Source of the DNA: JAHRAW01 sp028066695
GTDB lineage: Bacteria; Pseudomonadota; Gammaproteobacteria; Arenicellales; Poriferihabitantaceae
Assembly (NCBI GenBank): GCA_963457535.1
Contig: OY734803.1
Span: 1,116,001-1,180,000, forward strand
Length of the DNA stretch: 64,000 bases
Direction: 5' to 3'
Below are positions 1 to 9,520 of the stretch, piece after piece (position 1 is the stretch's first letter; every line of letters starts with the position of its first letter). The notes beneath the pieces were generated by a model, which was not told where the DNA came from, searched no databases, and saw only the letters and a program-made list of their open reading frames with translations. The position numbers were made by a program, and so were the translations under genes.

Positions 1-1
1 G

Positions 2-232
2 GCAAAAAGTGGCGGACGCGCCGGGGAATTGGCGCGCGATGACTCACTGCGTTTTGACGCCGCAATGTCGGTGTGGGACGCGATGGAAGCGATGCGCGGT
101 TTTGTCGGCGAGAGCATTCCGGTGCTGGACGCGCGCGGGCGGCTGCTCGGCGTGGTGCACGAATCCGCGCTGGTCGCCGCGTATTTGCGCACGGTGCGCG
201 AGTTGCGCGCCGAGGAAAATGCCGATCATTAA
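2..232 (+). CDS. C-terminal end of a CBS-domain protein (partial)
   Basis: The open frame enters from the left edge and ends at TAA 230-232, so only the last 76 residues are visible. They hold the second half of a CBS domain: an 'IPVLDARGRLLGVV' beta-strand/turn followed by a helix. CBS pairs bind adenine nucleotides and regulate channels, transporters or enzymes. The short tail after the CBS resembles the end of a ClC-type chloride channel or a CBS-regulated transporter, but nothing upstream is available to decide. The family call is firm and the parent protein is unknown. Confidence 0.6.
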   Translation, partial: AKSGGRAGELARDDSLRFDAAMSVWDAMEAMRGFVGESIPVLDARGRLLGVVHESALVAAYLRTVRELRAEENADH

Positions 233-239
233 TACGGAT

Positions 240-245
240 TAAAAT
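240..245 (+). promoter_or_regulatory. -10 element of gcdH, placed for a leaderless mRNA
   Basis: TAAAAT lies exactly 6 bases before the gcdH ATG. Transcription normally starts about 6-7 bases after a -10, so the mRNA would begin at or next to the start codon. I see no convincing -35. The same spacing recurs at three other genes (14018, 15551 and 18442). Confidence 0.45.
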
Positions 246-251
246 CGCGCC

Positions 252-1438
<1,187 letters not shown>

Positions 1439-1439
<1 letters not shown>

Positions 1440-2593
1440 TGGCGCTGCACTTTTCAAAAAAAGAATTTGAAGAGCGCATTAACGCCGCGCAAGCGGCGAT
1501 GCGCGAGCGCGGGTTTGACGGCATGCTGTTGTTCGCGCCGGAGAGCCACTATTATCTGAGCGGCTACGACACTTTCGGGTATGCGCTGTTTCAGTGCATG
1601 GTTTTGCCGGCCGAGGGCGCGCCACAGTTGTTGACGCGCGCGCCGGATTTGCGGCAGGCGCAGCAGACTTCCATTTTGCCGGACGCGTATATTCATATTT
1701 GGCGCGATGTGGAGGGCGCCGATCCGGCGGCGCAACTTGCGGAGTTGCTCTCCGCAATCGGGCTCGGCAAAAAACATCTGGGGGTGGAAACCAAAACGCA
1801 CGGGCTGACCGCATACAACGGTCAGCAGGTTTTTGCCGCGCTGCACGACTGCAAGTTAACCGAGGCGTCGGATTTGGTCGCCGCGTTGCGCCGCCGAAAA
1901 AGCGCCGCGGAAATCGCCTGCCACCGCCGCGCCGCGGCGCTCGCCGACGACGCGTTTGACGCCGCGCTGCAAACCGCGCATGCCGGCGCGTTTGAAGGCG
2001 ACATTTTGGCGGCGATGCAGGGCGCGGTGTTTAAGGGCGGCGGCGATTACGCCGGCAACGAATTCATCATCGGCTCGGGCGAGGGCGCGCTGCTGTGCCG
2101 CTATTACACCGGGCGGCGCAACTTGGACGCGCGCGATCAACTGACGCTGGAATGGGCCGGCGCATACCGCCGCTACCACGCGGCGATGATGCGCACGCTG
2201 GTCATCGGCAAGGCGAACGACACGCAGAAAAAAATGCACGCGGCCGCGCTGGAAGCGCTGCTGGCATGCGAGCAGGCGGTGCGCCCGGGCGCGCCGATGG
2301 GCGATGTGTTTGACGCGCATGCGCGCGTGCTGGACGCGCATGGTTTTTCGCATGCGCGCCTGAACGCGTGCGGCTACGGCATGGGCGCGCTCTACCACCC
2401 GATGTGGATGGACATGCCGATGTTTTTTCAGGGCAATCCGCTGCCGATGGAAATCGGCAATGTGTTTTTCCTGCACATGATTTTGATGGACTCGGAGGCC
2501 GGGCTGGCGATGTGCCACGGGCATTCGGTGCTGGTCGGCGAAAGCGGCGCCGAGCGGCTGAGCGGGCGGCCGCTGGAATTGATGGAATGTTGA
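1439..2593 (+). CDS. M24-family (creatinase / ectoine-hydrolase type) hydrolase
   Basis: The 384-residue protein has the two-part M24 layout: an N-terminal creatinase-like domain ('APESHYYLSGYDTFGYALF') and a C-terminal pita-bread domain. By my alignment the five metal ligands of prolidase/aminopeptidase P are all replaced: 'LEWAGAYRRYHAAMMRT' has Glu and Ala for the two Asp, 'GYGMG' has Tyr for His, and 'VFFLHMILM' and 'CHGHSVLV' lack the two Glu. That pattern fits metal-independent members such as creatinase and ectoine hydrolase (DoeA/EutD) better than a peptidase. No DoeB-type deacetylase is nearby, so the substrate is undecided. The start is fixed by the TGATG overlap with gcdH; the stop sits one base from the convergent gene's stop. 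Confidence 0.75.
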
Positions 2594-2594
2594 A

Positions 2595-3638
2595 TTAACC
2601 CGCGCCAATCCCCGCAAGCGCGGCGCGGTAGGCGAACAATGCGGCCGCGCCGCCGGTATGCACGAACACCACATTGTCGTCCGCGGAAAATTCGCCGGCG
2701 CGGATTAAGCCGATGAGTCCGGCCATGCCTTTGCCGGCATACACCGGGTCCAGCAAAATTCCCTCGGTGCGCGCCAGCAGCGAGACCGCTTCCAGCATTC
2801 CGTCGGTCGGCAGGCCGTAACCGGCGCCGATGTATTCGCAATTGGCGCGCACCGCGTCGCGCGGCAATTCGTCGTCAATCCCCAAATGCGCGAGCGTCGC
2901 GCATGCCAACTTAAACACTTTTTCTTCCTGTTCGTTTTGCGGCGCGTTCACGCCGATGCCGAGCACCGCAAACGGCGAACCGAGCGCGCGGCAGCCGGCG
3001 ACCAGTCCGGCCTGCGTGCCGGCGCTGCCCGTGGCGTGCACAACATGGCTGACTCGAATGTCGGCTTGCTCGGCCTGTTGCGACAATTCCAGCGCGCAAT
3101 GAACATAGCCGCTCGCGCCGACCGGGTTGGAGCCGCCGCCGGGAATCACATAGGGGCGGCGGCCGGCGGCGCGCAATTTTTCGGCGGCACTTTCCAGCGC
3201 GGCGTCCATGTCTTCGCCTTTGGCGAAATCGTCGCGCGTCGCGCCGAGCAATTGGGTCAAAAGCGCGTTGCCGGAGTTTTGGTAATCGGCGTCGGCGTCT
3301 TCCACGCGGTGTTCGTAAAGCGCCTTGCATTCCATACCGGCGAGCGCCGCCGCGGCCGCGGTCTGGCGCACATGGTTGGACTGCAGCGCGCCCTGCGTCA
3401 GCAAAATGTCGGCGCCGTTTTTTTGCGCGGCGCCGACCAGGTATTCCAGTTTGCGCGCCTTGTTGCCGCCGGTGGCGAGGCCGGTGCAGTCGTCGCGTTT
3501 GATCCACAATTTCGGGCCGTCTTCACCGCAAAGCGCTTCGCGGAGACGATGCATCGGCTCCAGCGGAGTCGGCAGATGCGCGCAGCGAAAGCGCGGCATG
3601 CGGTCAAGCGCGGCGGCGAGTTTTTTTGCCGGGGTCAT
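2595..3638 (-). CDS. D-cysteine desulfhydrase / ACC deaminase-family PLP enzyme
   Basis: This 347-residue fold-type II PLP enzyme starts 'MTPAKKLAAALDRMPRF'. 'GGNKARKLEYLVGAA' near residue 60 carries the Schiff-base lysine of the D-cysteine desulfhydrase/ACC deaminase family, and 'GSAGTQAGLVAG' matches the phosphate-binding loop. D-cysteine desulfhydrase would release pyruvate, sulfide and ammonia; ACC deaminase or L-cysteate sulfo-lyase are alternatives that cannot be separated by eye. The frame is open for 41 more codons upstream, but the ATG at 3638 fits the family start and lies about 35 bases after a -10-like TATACT. Confidence 0.8.
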   Translation of the reverse strand: MTPAKKLAAALDRMPRFRCAHLPTPLEPMHRLREALCGEDGPKLWIKRDDCTGLATGGNKARKLEYLVGAAQKNGADILLTQGALQSNHVRQTAAAAALAGMECKALYEHRVEDADADYQNSGNALLTQLLGATRDDFAKGEDMDAALESAAEKLRAAGRRPYVIPGGGSNPVGASGYVHCALELSQQAEQADIRVSHVVHATGSAGTQAGLVAGCRALGSPFAVLGIGVNAPQNEQEEKVFKLACATLAHLGIDDELPRDAVRANCEYIGAGYGLPTDGMLEAVSLLARTEGILLDPVYAGKGMAGLIGLIRAGEFSADDNVVFVHTGGAAALFAYRAALAGIGAG

Positions 3639-3676
3639 TTTGCAGTTTCGGTTTCGGTGATAACGCGGCGGAGAAA

Positions 3677-3686
3677 GAGTATACTC
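3677..3686. promoter_or_regulatory. Palindromic divergent -10 (GAGTATACTC)
   Basis: The perfect palindrome GAGTATACTC gives TATACT on both strands, between the leftward desulfhydrase gene and the rightward nnrU gene. One 10-bp site could therefore serve as -10 in both directions. No strong -35 was seen on either side. Confidence 0.4.
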
Positions 3687-3763
3687 GCCGCCGCCCGCGC
3701 CATGCATGTTGCGCGGCGCATTTTTAACATGAAAACCGAACGCATTAATAGGAACTCGCAACG

Positions 3764-4318
3764 ATGACCTGGCTGCTCGGCGGCATTGCGCTTTTTTTCG
3801 GCGCGCATCTCATTCCGGCCGCGCCGGCGATGCGCGCGCAACTCGCCGCGCGCATGGGCGAGCGCGGCTATCTGGTCGTGTTTTCCGCGCTGTCGTTCGC
3901 CGGGCTGTTCTGCATGATGCGCGGCCTGCGAACCGCCGAGCGCGTCGTGCTGTGGCAGCCGCCGGAAATCGCCGGCGCGGTCTCGGTGGTGCTGATGCTG
4001 CCGGCGCTGGTGATGATCGCCTCGGTCAAATTTGACAACCACATCGCGCGCGCCATTCGCCACCCGATGGCCTGGGGATTTTTGCTGTGGGCGGCCTGCC
4101 ACTTTTTTGCCAACGGCGAATTGGACGCGCTGATTTTCTTCGGCGCATTCGCCGCGTATTTGATTTTTTATCTGCGCGCGCGCGCGGCCAAACGCGAATT
4201 CCGCGGCAAACCGAGTTGGCGGCTGGACGCGCTCGCGGTGGTCATCGGCATCGCCGCGTATGCGCTGCTCGGGTATTTCCACCACGCGTTGTTTGGGGCA
4301 TTTCCGGTTCCTTATTGA
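3764..4318 (+). CDS. nnrU: NnrU family integral membrane protein
   Basis: The 184-residue protein is almost wholly hydrophobic, with about five to six membrane segments. It matches NnrU, related to plant 15-cis-zeta-carotene isomerase, in features such as an early 'FFGAHLIPA' segment and 'RHPMAWGFLLWAACHFFANG', whose His residues could bind haem. NnrU was first linked to nitric-oxide metabolism, but most homologues have no proven role. No denitrification gene is nearby. It is monocistronic and convergent with the defence operon: its stop is 31 bases from the stop of the nuclease gene. Confidence 0.85.
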   Translation: MTWLLGGIALFFGAHLIPAAPAMRAQLAARMGERGYLVVFSALSFAGLFCMMRGLRTAERVVLWQPPEIAGAVSVVLMLPALVMIASVKFDNHIARAIRHPMAWGFLLWAACHFFANGELDALIFFGAFAAYLIFYLRARAAKREFRGKPSWRLDALAVVIGIAAYALLGYFHHALFGAFPVPY

Positions 4319-4349
4319 GAAAGCGCACGGAAGATTTTAATGTCCGCGA

Positions 4350-7334
4350 CTAGCCCGCGAAAATGCGCGCCGGGTCATCCGTCCAATAGTGTTTGTATTT
4401 CTCCGGAACGCCGGACGGGTCATTGAACATGAACAACCTGACGCTGACGCGCTTTTGCTTTCCATGCTCAAATTTGTGCGGGTTCCGAACATCCCCAAAC
4501 AGACGCTCATAGCCGTCGATTTTGTGTTGAGACGCGGTGTACACGGGCGTTTTCGGATCGACAAACACGATTCGGTATTCGTTGTCGCGCCACATCCAAA
4601 AGACAAAGTCCGGCAGGAAGCGGCGGTATTCGTTTACCGAATGGTCATAGTAGGGAATGTGAATTTTGTCGACGCTCTCATCGATCTTGCTGAACATCCA
4701 CGCGCGCCAGCCGGTGTCGCTTTTGGCGATCCACTCATCCAGCACATTGAGGAAGTCCACCTCGCTTCGGACTTTGATGATGTGCTGCATGTAGTCGGTC
4801 GTTTCTTCGCCCAATATGATCGGCCGATAGTAGTGCTGAGCGAGCCGCTTGATTCGCAATTGCCGGAAAGTTTCTTCATCGGCCCCGCCGGCCCAGCGGT
4901 CAAACTCCTCGCGAACAATTTCCCCCTTCGCAAGTTTCTGGGCCAATGCGCTGATTTCTTCATCCGACGCCTTCCCTTTAATGACATTCCGGGCTTTTTC
5001 GCGCAGTTCTTCGACAAACTCCAGGCGCGCGCGGATTTCGCGGAAATGCACGATGTCCGCATTATCCGCGCTCTCGTCCAACTTCCGGACGCGGTCAAAC
5101 GCCTTGCCGCTGCGCGAAATGTGCGCCAGCAACCGGCTTTGCAAAAAAGGCAGGGCGGCATATTCTTTTTCCGGGCGCTCCTCGGTCTTTTTCGGCTGCA
5201 GTATCCCGCGCAAGTCTTTGATTTGTTGCGCGTTCATTCCGTCGCGGACGGCGAACACGGAATCCGATGTCCGCGCAAGCCATTTCCCAAACCGTTCCTT
5301 CGTGGAACTGCTCATTGCAAACGGCGCTTGCGTCGCATCGCCGCGCGCCTCCTTGTAGTGCGGGACCAGCAAAGGCATGCGCGCGCCGCCGACGGTCGGC
5401 CGCTTGGTCAGTTCAAAAGCATCCAGAATTTCCAGCGCGGCGCCTTTCTCCGCCTGCAGGCCATTAAGCACGGCGGAGACCGCTTTGCGGTTGGTGGCGA
5501 AAAGAAACAGCGTCTCCGGCGCCCTCGCCAATTTGAGATATTCTGCGAAATGCTCCCCGAACGCCCTCGCCTGTTCTTTTTTCAAATCAAGGCGGGACAA
5601 GCGGCGGCGCTCGCCGGAGAACGGCTCTATACGCACTCCGCGCCCGACCGACTGCACCACAAACTTTTTGGCGTCGCTTCCGCCGATGTTGATGAAGTTG
5701 ATCACATTCGGGCGGTTGGAATCCCAACTCTCAAAGAAAGTACGGGAGCCCATCAGGATCGTAATCGGGCTTTCCTCCAGTCCGGCGAAAAACGACTCGT
5801 CACACAGCGCGCTGTTCTGTTCGTATCCGGCGAGAAAAGTATTGCGCCATTTTGCGGTGTTGCCGATGCGTATCAGCGCAAACGGCGCGTCCGCATTTTT
5901 CAGTTGGAACGCCAGTTCCTTATCGTCGTTGCTGCAGATATATTGCAGCGCGCTTTTGCCGCGGTTGAGAAAAACCGCCTCGCGCAAATCCTCCACCGAC
6001 ATCGCGGAAATCGCGGCGGTGTGAATTTCCCCCAACCCTCCGCCATTTTCGCCGAAGAGCAGCGGCGCGCGCTCCCACTCGCGAACCAGCGCGCGCTTGG
6101 ATTCATCAAACACCCGCGCGCTGATTTTTCCGGTGGCAATGTCCTGCAGGGTCTGAAAGAACGCCCACAAGTCATTGCGCCCGTCGGTCACATCGGTATT
6201 GACCGAGTTAACCAGCGTCAGCATCATCGGCGGATGGTAGAGTTTTTTGATGCCGGTCTTGTCGCGAATCGTGGCAACACAGCGCACGACATGCGCGAGC
6301 GTTATCAGGGATTTCAAAACAATTTTCTGCCGCTCCGCCGGGCTGATCTCTTCCCGCCGGTTTTGGAATGCCGCGTATTCCGATTCATTCAGGTAGATGC
6401 CCTTGCCGTGTCCGTTGGCAACAAACTCTTGGAGGTTGTATTTTTTGACGGTGGTAACGATGTCCACATCCTCAGTGAAAGTCGCGGAGAAATTAAACAG
6501 GAATCCCTCGCGCGCCATGAGCGCGTAATACGCCTGCCGCTTGGAATCATCCTTGCCTCCTTTGTGCGCCTCGTCCAGCAGCACATACCACTTGCCGCCG
6601 TTTTCATAGGTGCGGTAATCGGTCAGCGCCTCTTTTTGCACATCGGAAATGTTGTCGCTGCGGTGGTAATACACCGTGACCGAATCGCCAAGTTGGCTTT
6701 GATACGGCTGCCGGCCGGCCTCGCGCAGCGGCGCCAAATCAATCCGCAGGCCGCCGGCGCGGTTAAATTCGTCCACGGTGCGGCGAATTTGCCGGAGCAA
6801 ATGCGACGTTGGCGCGAGCAGGAGGATGTCGTGCGGCGGAATTTCGCGGCGCTGCCGGAGCGCATGCAGGTATTCCATCAGTTTCACCATCACCAGCGTC
6901 TTGCCGCTGCCGGTCGCCATCCAGAAGCACATGCGGTTGATCAGGTGGTGATAGGGAATCGCGTCCCCCTGCGGCGCGATGAACTCGGAGAAAATCCGAA
7001 ACATCGGGTTTTCTTTTTGGTTTTTTTCGTTTGCCGCGCTTTCATAGCGCGGTATCGCAAAATCGCTAAGTTGCACTTGCCCGGTGCGCGAATACAAACC
7101 GGCAAAACTTTGCTTGCGGTTTTCGCTGTCCGCCGGAGTTTCGGCTGCCTGCCAGTCGTGGTCTTGCCCGTAGTATCGGAACAATGCCCGCGCGGCTTTC
7201 TGCAGCGCGTCGATTTGGTAGCCGTAGAGTGTTTTTCCCGCGGAGAAGCGGTCGAGTTCGGGGATGCGCCAAACCTCCGGGAGGTCGGCGTAGTTTGCAT
7301 TCTCGGCGATAGATTCGAGCAGCGGCAGAGTCAT
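4350..7334 (-). CDS. Type III restriction-like helicase-nuclease (Res subunit)
   Basis: This 994-residue protein is the probable restriction subunit. A Q-motif-like 'GYQIDALQ' (about 38) precedes Walker A 'ATGSGKT' (140-146), Walker B 'LDEAH' (253-257), 'SAT' (283-285) and a motif VI-like 'QSVGRGVRIEP', so it is an SF2 motor. The C-terminus has a PD-(D/E)xK-like core, 'FVFWMWRDNEYRIVFVDPKT', typical of type III Res nucleases. It is the last gene of the operon and its ATG overlaps the stop of the ParA-like gene (ATGA), so translation is coupled. Res normally needs Mod for specificity; here Mod is encoded first in the same operon. GC is visibly lower than in the surrounding chromosome, as expected for an acquired defence locus. 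Confidence 0.88.
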   Translation of the reverse strand: MTLPLLESIAENANYADLPEVWRIPELDRFSAGKTLYGYQIDALQKAARALFRYYGQDHDWQAAETPADSENRKQSFAGLYSRTGQVQLSDFAIPRYESAANEKNQKENPMFRIFSEFIAPQGDAIPYHHLINRMCFWMATGSGKTLVMVKLMEYLHALRQRREIPPHDILLLAPTSHLLRQIRRTVDEFNRAGGLRIDLAPLREAGRQPYQSQLGDSVTVYYHRSDNISDVQKEALTDYRTYENGGKWYVLLDEAHKGGKDDSKRQAYYALMAREGFLFNFSATFTEDVDIVTTVKKYNLQEFVANGHGKGIYLNESEYAAFQNRREEISPAERQKIVLKSLITLAHVVRCVATIRDKTGIKKLYHPPMMLTLVNSVNTDVTDGRNDLWAFFQTLQDIATGKISARVFDESKRALVREWERAPLLFGENGGGLGEIHTAAISAMSVEDLREAVFLNRGKSALQYICSNDDKELAFQLKNADAPFALIRIGNTAKWRNTFLAGYEQNSALCDESFFAGLEESPITILMGSRTFFESWDSNRPNVINFINIGGSDAKKFVVQSVGRGVRIEPFSGERRRLSRLDLKKEQARAFGEHFAEYLKLARAPETLFLFATNRKAVSAVLNGLQAEKGAALEILDAFELTKRPTVGGARMPLLVPHYKEARGDATQAPFAMSSSTKERFGKWLARTSDSVFAVRDGMNAQQIKDLRGILQPKKTEERPEKEYAALPFLQSRLLAHISRSGKAFDRVRKLDESADNADIVHFREIRARLEFVEELREKARNVIKGKASDEEISALAQKLAKGEIVREEFDRWAGGADEETFRQLRIKRLAQHYYRPIILGEETTDYMQHIIKVRSEVDFLNVLDEWIAKSDTGWRAWMFSKIDESVDKIHIPYYDHSVNEYRRFLPDFVFWMWRDNEYRIVFVDPKTPVYTASQHKIDGYERLFGDVRNPHKFEHGKQKRVSVRLFMFNDPSGVPEKYKHYWTDDPARIFAG

Positions 7335-8329
7335 TTGGCTTTACCAATTCGAATGAGGATTCTTTCGGCCAAATTGCGAAAGTCTTTGTAACAACTCCGC
7401 ACGGCATTTTGTTGCGCGCCGATCACACCATCAGCGGGTTTGAGCGCAAACATCGGTTTGTTCGCTTCTTGTGCCAGCGGCATCAGAGATCGGTAATCCT
7501 TCAAATGTGCAAGGCAATTTGAGTCTGCATCTATCGGCACGGAGCGGCCATGTTCTTCCTCAAGAACATGTTTCGCATATTCCGCCGGCATTTTTTCGAT
7601 CCATCGCAAATATGCCTTAACCGGACGATTGCGGATTGCAGTATGGCGCATGACGACATACCCGAGCGGCTGCATGCAGCCACCAGGCAATTTAAAACTC
7701 AGGTCATCGGGCTTCCGTTCGATGCGGTCAATCCAATCCGCGTGCCACTCACGCAGAGTCGGCCCCACATTGCGCAAACCCTGCAACGAAAACAAATCCG
7801 GTGCAAGCGGGATCACCACATAGTCGCTGGCAATCAGCGCAGAACGGTTGATTGCGCCAAGATTTGGGCCAACATCCAGAAGCGCCAAGTCTCTTTCGTG
7901 GCGCGCACCCACAGCGGCAATTTGCTCAGCAAAGGATGCTGTAAAACGCAGGGCACGCTCATTTTGGTTGCGCACCAGGCACCTGGGCCACTCCGCAGAT
8001 AAATCATCTTCGATTGTGGAGAGCCGCAAATCCCCGACAAGCAACCCAATGCGCTCGTGCACCCCCAGAACGGAAGGTTTTTTTGTCATGTCCCCCGACC
8101 TGGCTTTAAACAGCGGTGCGATACTTCCATAGACCGTTTTTTCCTTTTCTTTTTCCCAAATCCTCTCCAAACGGGACTCTTCCAAAAACATCCCACTCAG
8201 ATTGGCTTGCGGGTCCAAATCAGCAGCGATCACTTTGTAATCGAGATCAGCAAACATGCAGGCGAGATGATAGACCAGCGAAGTTTTGCCCACGCCGCCT
8301 TTGTTGTTAAAAAATGCGATCGTTTTCAT
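7331..8329 (-). CDS. ParA/MinD-type ATPase embedded in a restriction operon
   Basis: The 332-residue protein opens with the deviant Walker A 'NNKGGVGKTS' (8-17), followed by 'ADLDPQANLSG' (Walker A', Asp39) and 'LALLDVGPNLGA' (motif B region). Such ATPases dimerise on ATP and usually move or position DNA or protein cargo, but no ParB or centromere-like repeats lie nearby, so plasmid partitioning is unlikely. It overlaps both neighbours by 4 bases (8326-8329 and 7331-7334), which ties it to the methylase/nuclease module. Its job there is unknown; sensing, loading or clustering of the nuclease on DNA are guesses. GC is lower than the chromosome average. Confidence 0.88.
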   Translation of the reverse strand: MKTIAFFNNKGGVGKTSLVYHLACMFADLDYKVIAADLDPQANLSGMFLEESRLERIWEKEKEKTVYGSIAPLFKARSGDMTKKPSVLGVHERIGLLVGDLRLSTIEDDLSAEWPRCLVRNQNERALRFTASFAEQIAAVGARHERDLALLDVGPNLGAINRSALIASDYVVIPLAPDLFSLQGLRNVGPTLREWHADWIDRIERKPDDLSFKLPGGCMQPLGYVVMRHTAIRNRPVKAYLRWIEKMPAEYAKHVLEEEHGRSVPIDADSNCLAHLKDYRSLMPLAQEANKPMFALKPADGVIGAQQNAVRSCYKDFRNLAERILIRIGKAK

Positions 8330-9516
8330 GATTGTCGTTTGATCTTCACAAACACAAAGTTGCCTTCAACTCGAAACTCCGGCGCAGGATTGCCATTCTC
8401 TCGCAACGCCTCGCGTGCGGCAGAAATGCCAAACCCAAAACTCTCCATAAACCCCAAGTTTTTCATCGCTGCTGAAATTGTGGGATTGCGATACGCAGTG
8501 ATCATCGGCTTGCCCAGGTCTTCGACTCGCAATCCGCCATGGATGGATCCCGGGCTGATGATCTCGATGCTACCAGAAAACCAATAAATGCGCACCGGGG
8601 CATTGTTGTTTTGATAGTCGCGGTGGATCACAGCATTGTGCGTCAGTTCACGCAGCGCTCGCTCGGGAAAATCAGGGCTCGCAATGTGTTTTGCTCCGCT
8701 TATATCCAGCGGGGCTTGAATGTTCAATTTCAGCAGACTGCCCAGTTCGCGCAGTTGTTCCGGCAAAGTTCCGCGTATTTCCTTTTGGTCCACGACCGAG
8801 TCGGTAACTTCGTCCCCATCAAAGCGCACGAACTGAATGTATGCGCCGGGAAACCACTGTGCCGGATCGGTGCCCAGCATCAGAATTGCCGTCACAGTCG
8901 GCGTCCCTTCGGAAGTAACCAAGCGCGATGCGCGCAACTGATCAAACACACTGCGCTGATTTTCGACGAGCATTTCCGGCGACACCGCATGTAGCAGGTA
9001 TTCACTTTCGAACTTCAGCATGTCCAGGTCGACATCCACCGATGCGCCACGCACTTCCTGCATGTCGTAAGAAACATCTCTCAATTGCCGTTTCTCCGTC
9101 AGCAAACGTTCTTCCGAAGCGGAAGCCTGTTCGGTGCGCGGGCCGACGCGAACCCAGCACCGACTGTCCACTTTCATCGGGGTATTGTCCGACGGCTCCA
9201 CCTGTATCACAGCGATTCTGCATCCATTCAGAGTTCTCGCTTCTACGCTCATCACCGGGAAAGGGAGAATTTTCCCGTCTTTCCGCAATCCACCAAGTTT
9301 CTCCAGCAGTTCGGTGTCAATGCGCAGATTGGCGCAAGTCCTGTCATCGGCAATTCCGATGAAGAGAACGCCCGGCTTCCCGCTGGCCGGCAAGTCATTG
9401 GAGAAAGCACAAATCGCTTTCCGAAATTTTTCCAAATCAGTTGCCGACTGGGTGAACTCCGTGCGCTCGCTTTCGTGGTTGTCGATCAGTTTGATCAACT
9501 CGTCATCCGTCAGCAT
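8326..9516 (-). CDS. AlbA_2 (Schlafen-like) ATP-binding protein in a restriction operon
   Basis: The 396-residue protein begins with an AlbA_2/Schlafen-type domain: 'ESERTEFTQSATDLEKF' (about 15-31), then 'LFIGIADD' and 'PSDNTPMKVDSRCWVRVG'. The C-terminal half carries the RecG-like/HATPase_c_4 part, including 'LRELTHNAVIHRDYQNNNAP' and 'GSIEIISPGSIHGGL'. Members are common beside restriction and phage-defence genes and are thought to bind nucleic acid; some Schlafen domains cut RNA. It starts 4 bases after the mod stop and overlaps the ParA-like gene by ATGA, so it is an integral middle gene. Whether it has nuclease activity cannot be told from sequence. Confidence 0.82.
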   Translation of the reverse strand: MLTDDELIKLIDNHESERTEFTQSATDLEKFRKAICAFSNDLPASGKPGVLFIGIADDRTCANLRIDTELLEKLGGLRKDGKILPFPVMSVEARTLNGCRIAVIQVEPSDNTPMKVDSRCWVRVGPRTEQASASEERLLTEKRQLRDVSYDMQEVRGASVDVDLDMLKFESEYLLHAVSPEMLVENQRSVFDQLRASRLVTSEGTPTVTAILMLGTDPAQWFPGAYIQFVRFDGDEVTDSVVDQKEIRGTLPEQLRELGSLLKLNIQAPLDISGAKHIASPDFPERALRELTHNAVIHRDYQNNNAPVRIYWFSGSIEIISPGSIHGGLRVEDLGKPMITAYRNPTISAAMKNLGFMESFGFGISAAREALRENGNPAPEFRVEGNFVFVKIKRQS

Positions 9517-9520
9517 CCCC

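Noticed and set aside
4389..7391. A 1,000-codon open frame on the plus strand opposite the Res gene.
   Set aside because: It mirrors the helicase-nuclease gene; its translation shows no motif or normal composition, whereas the minus-strand product has complete helicase motifs.
7331..8329. ParA-like gene as a sign of an integrated plasmid partition locus.
   Set aside because: No ParB gene, centromere-like repeats or replication gene are nearby. Tight overlaps tie it to the restriction genes.
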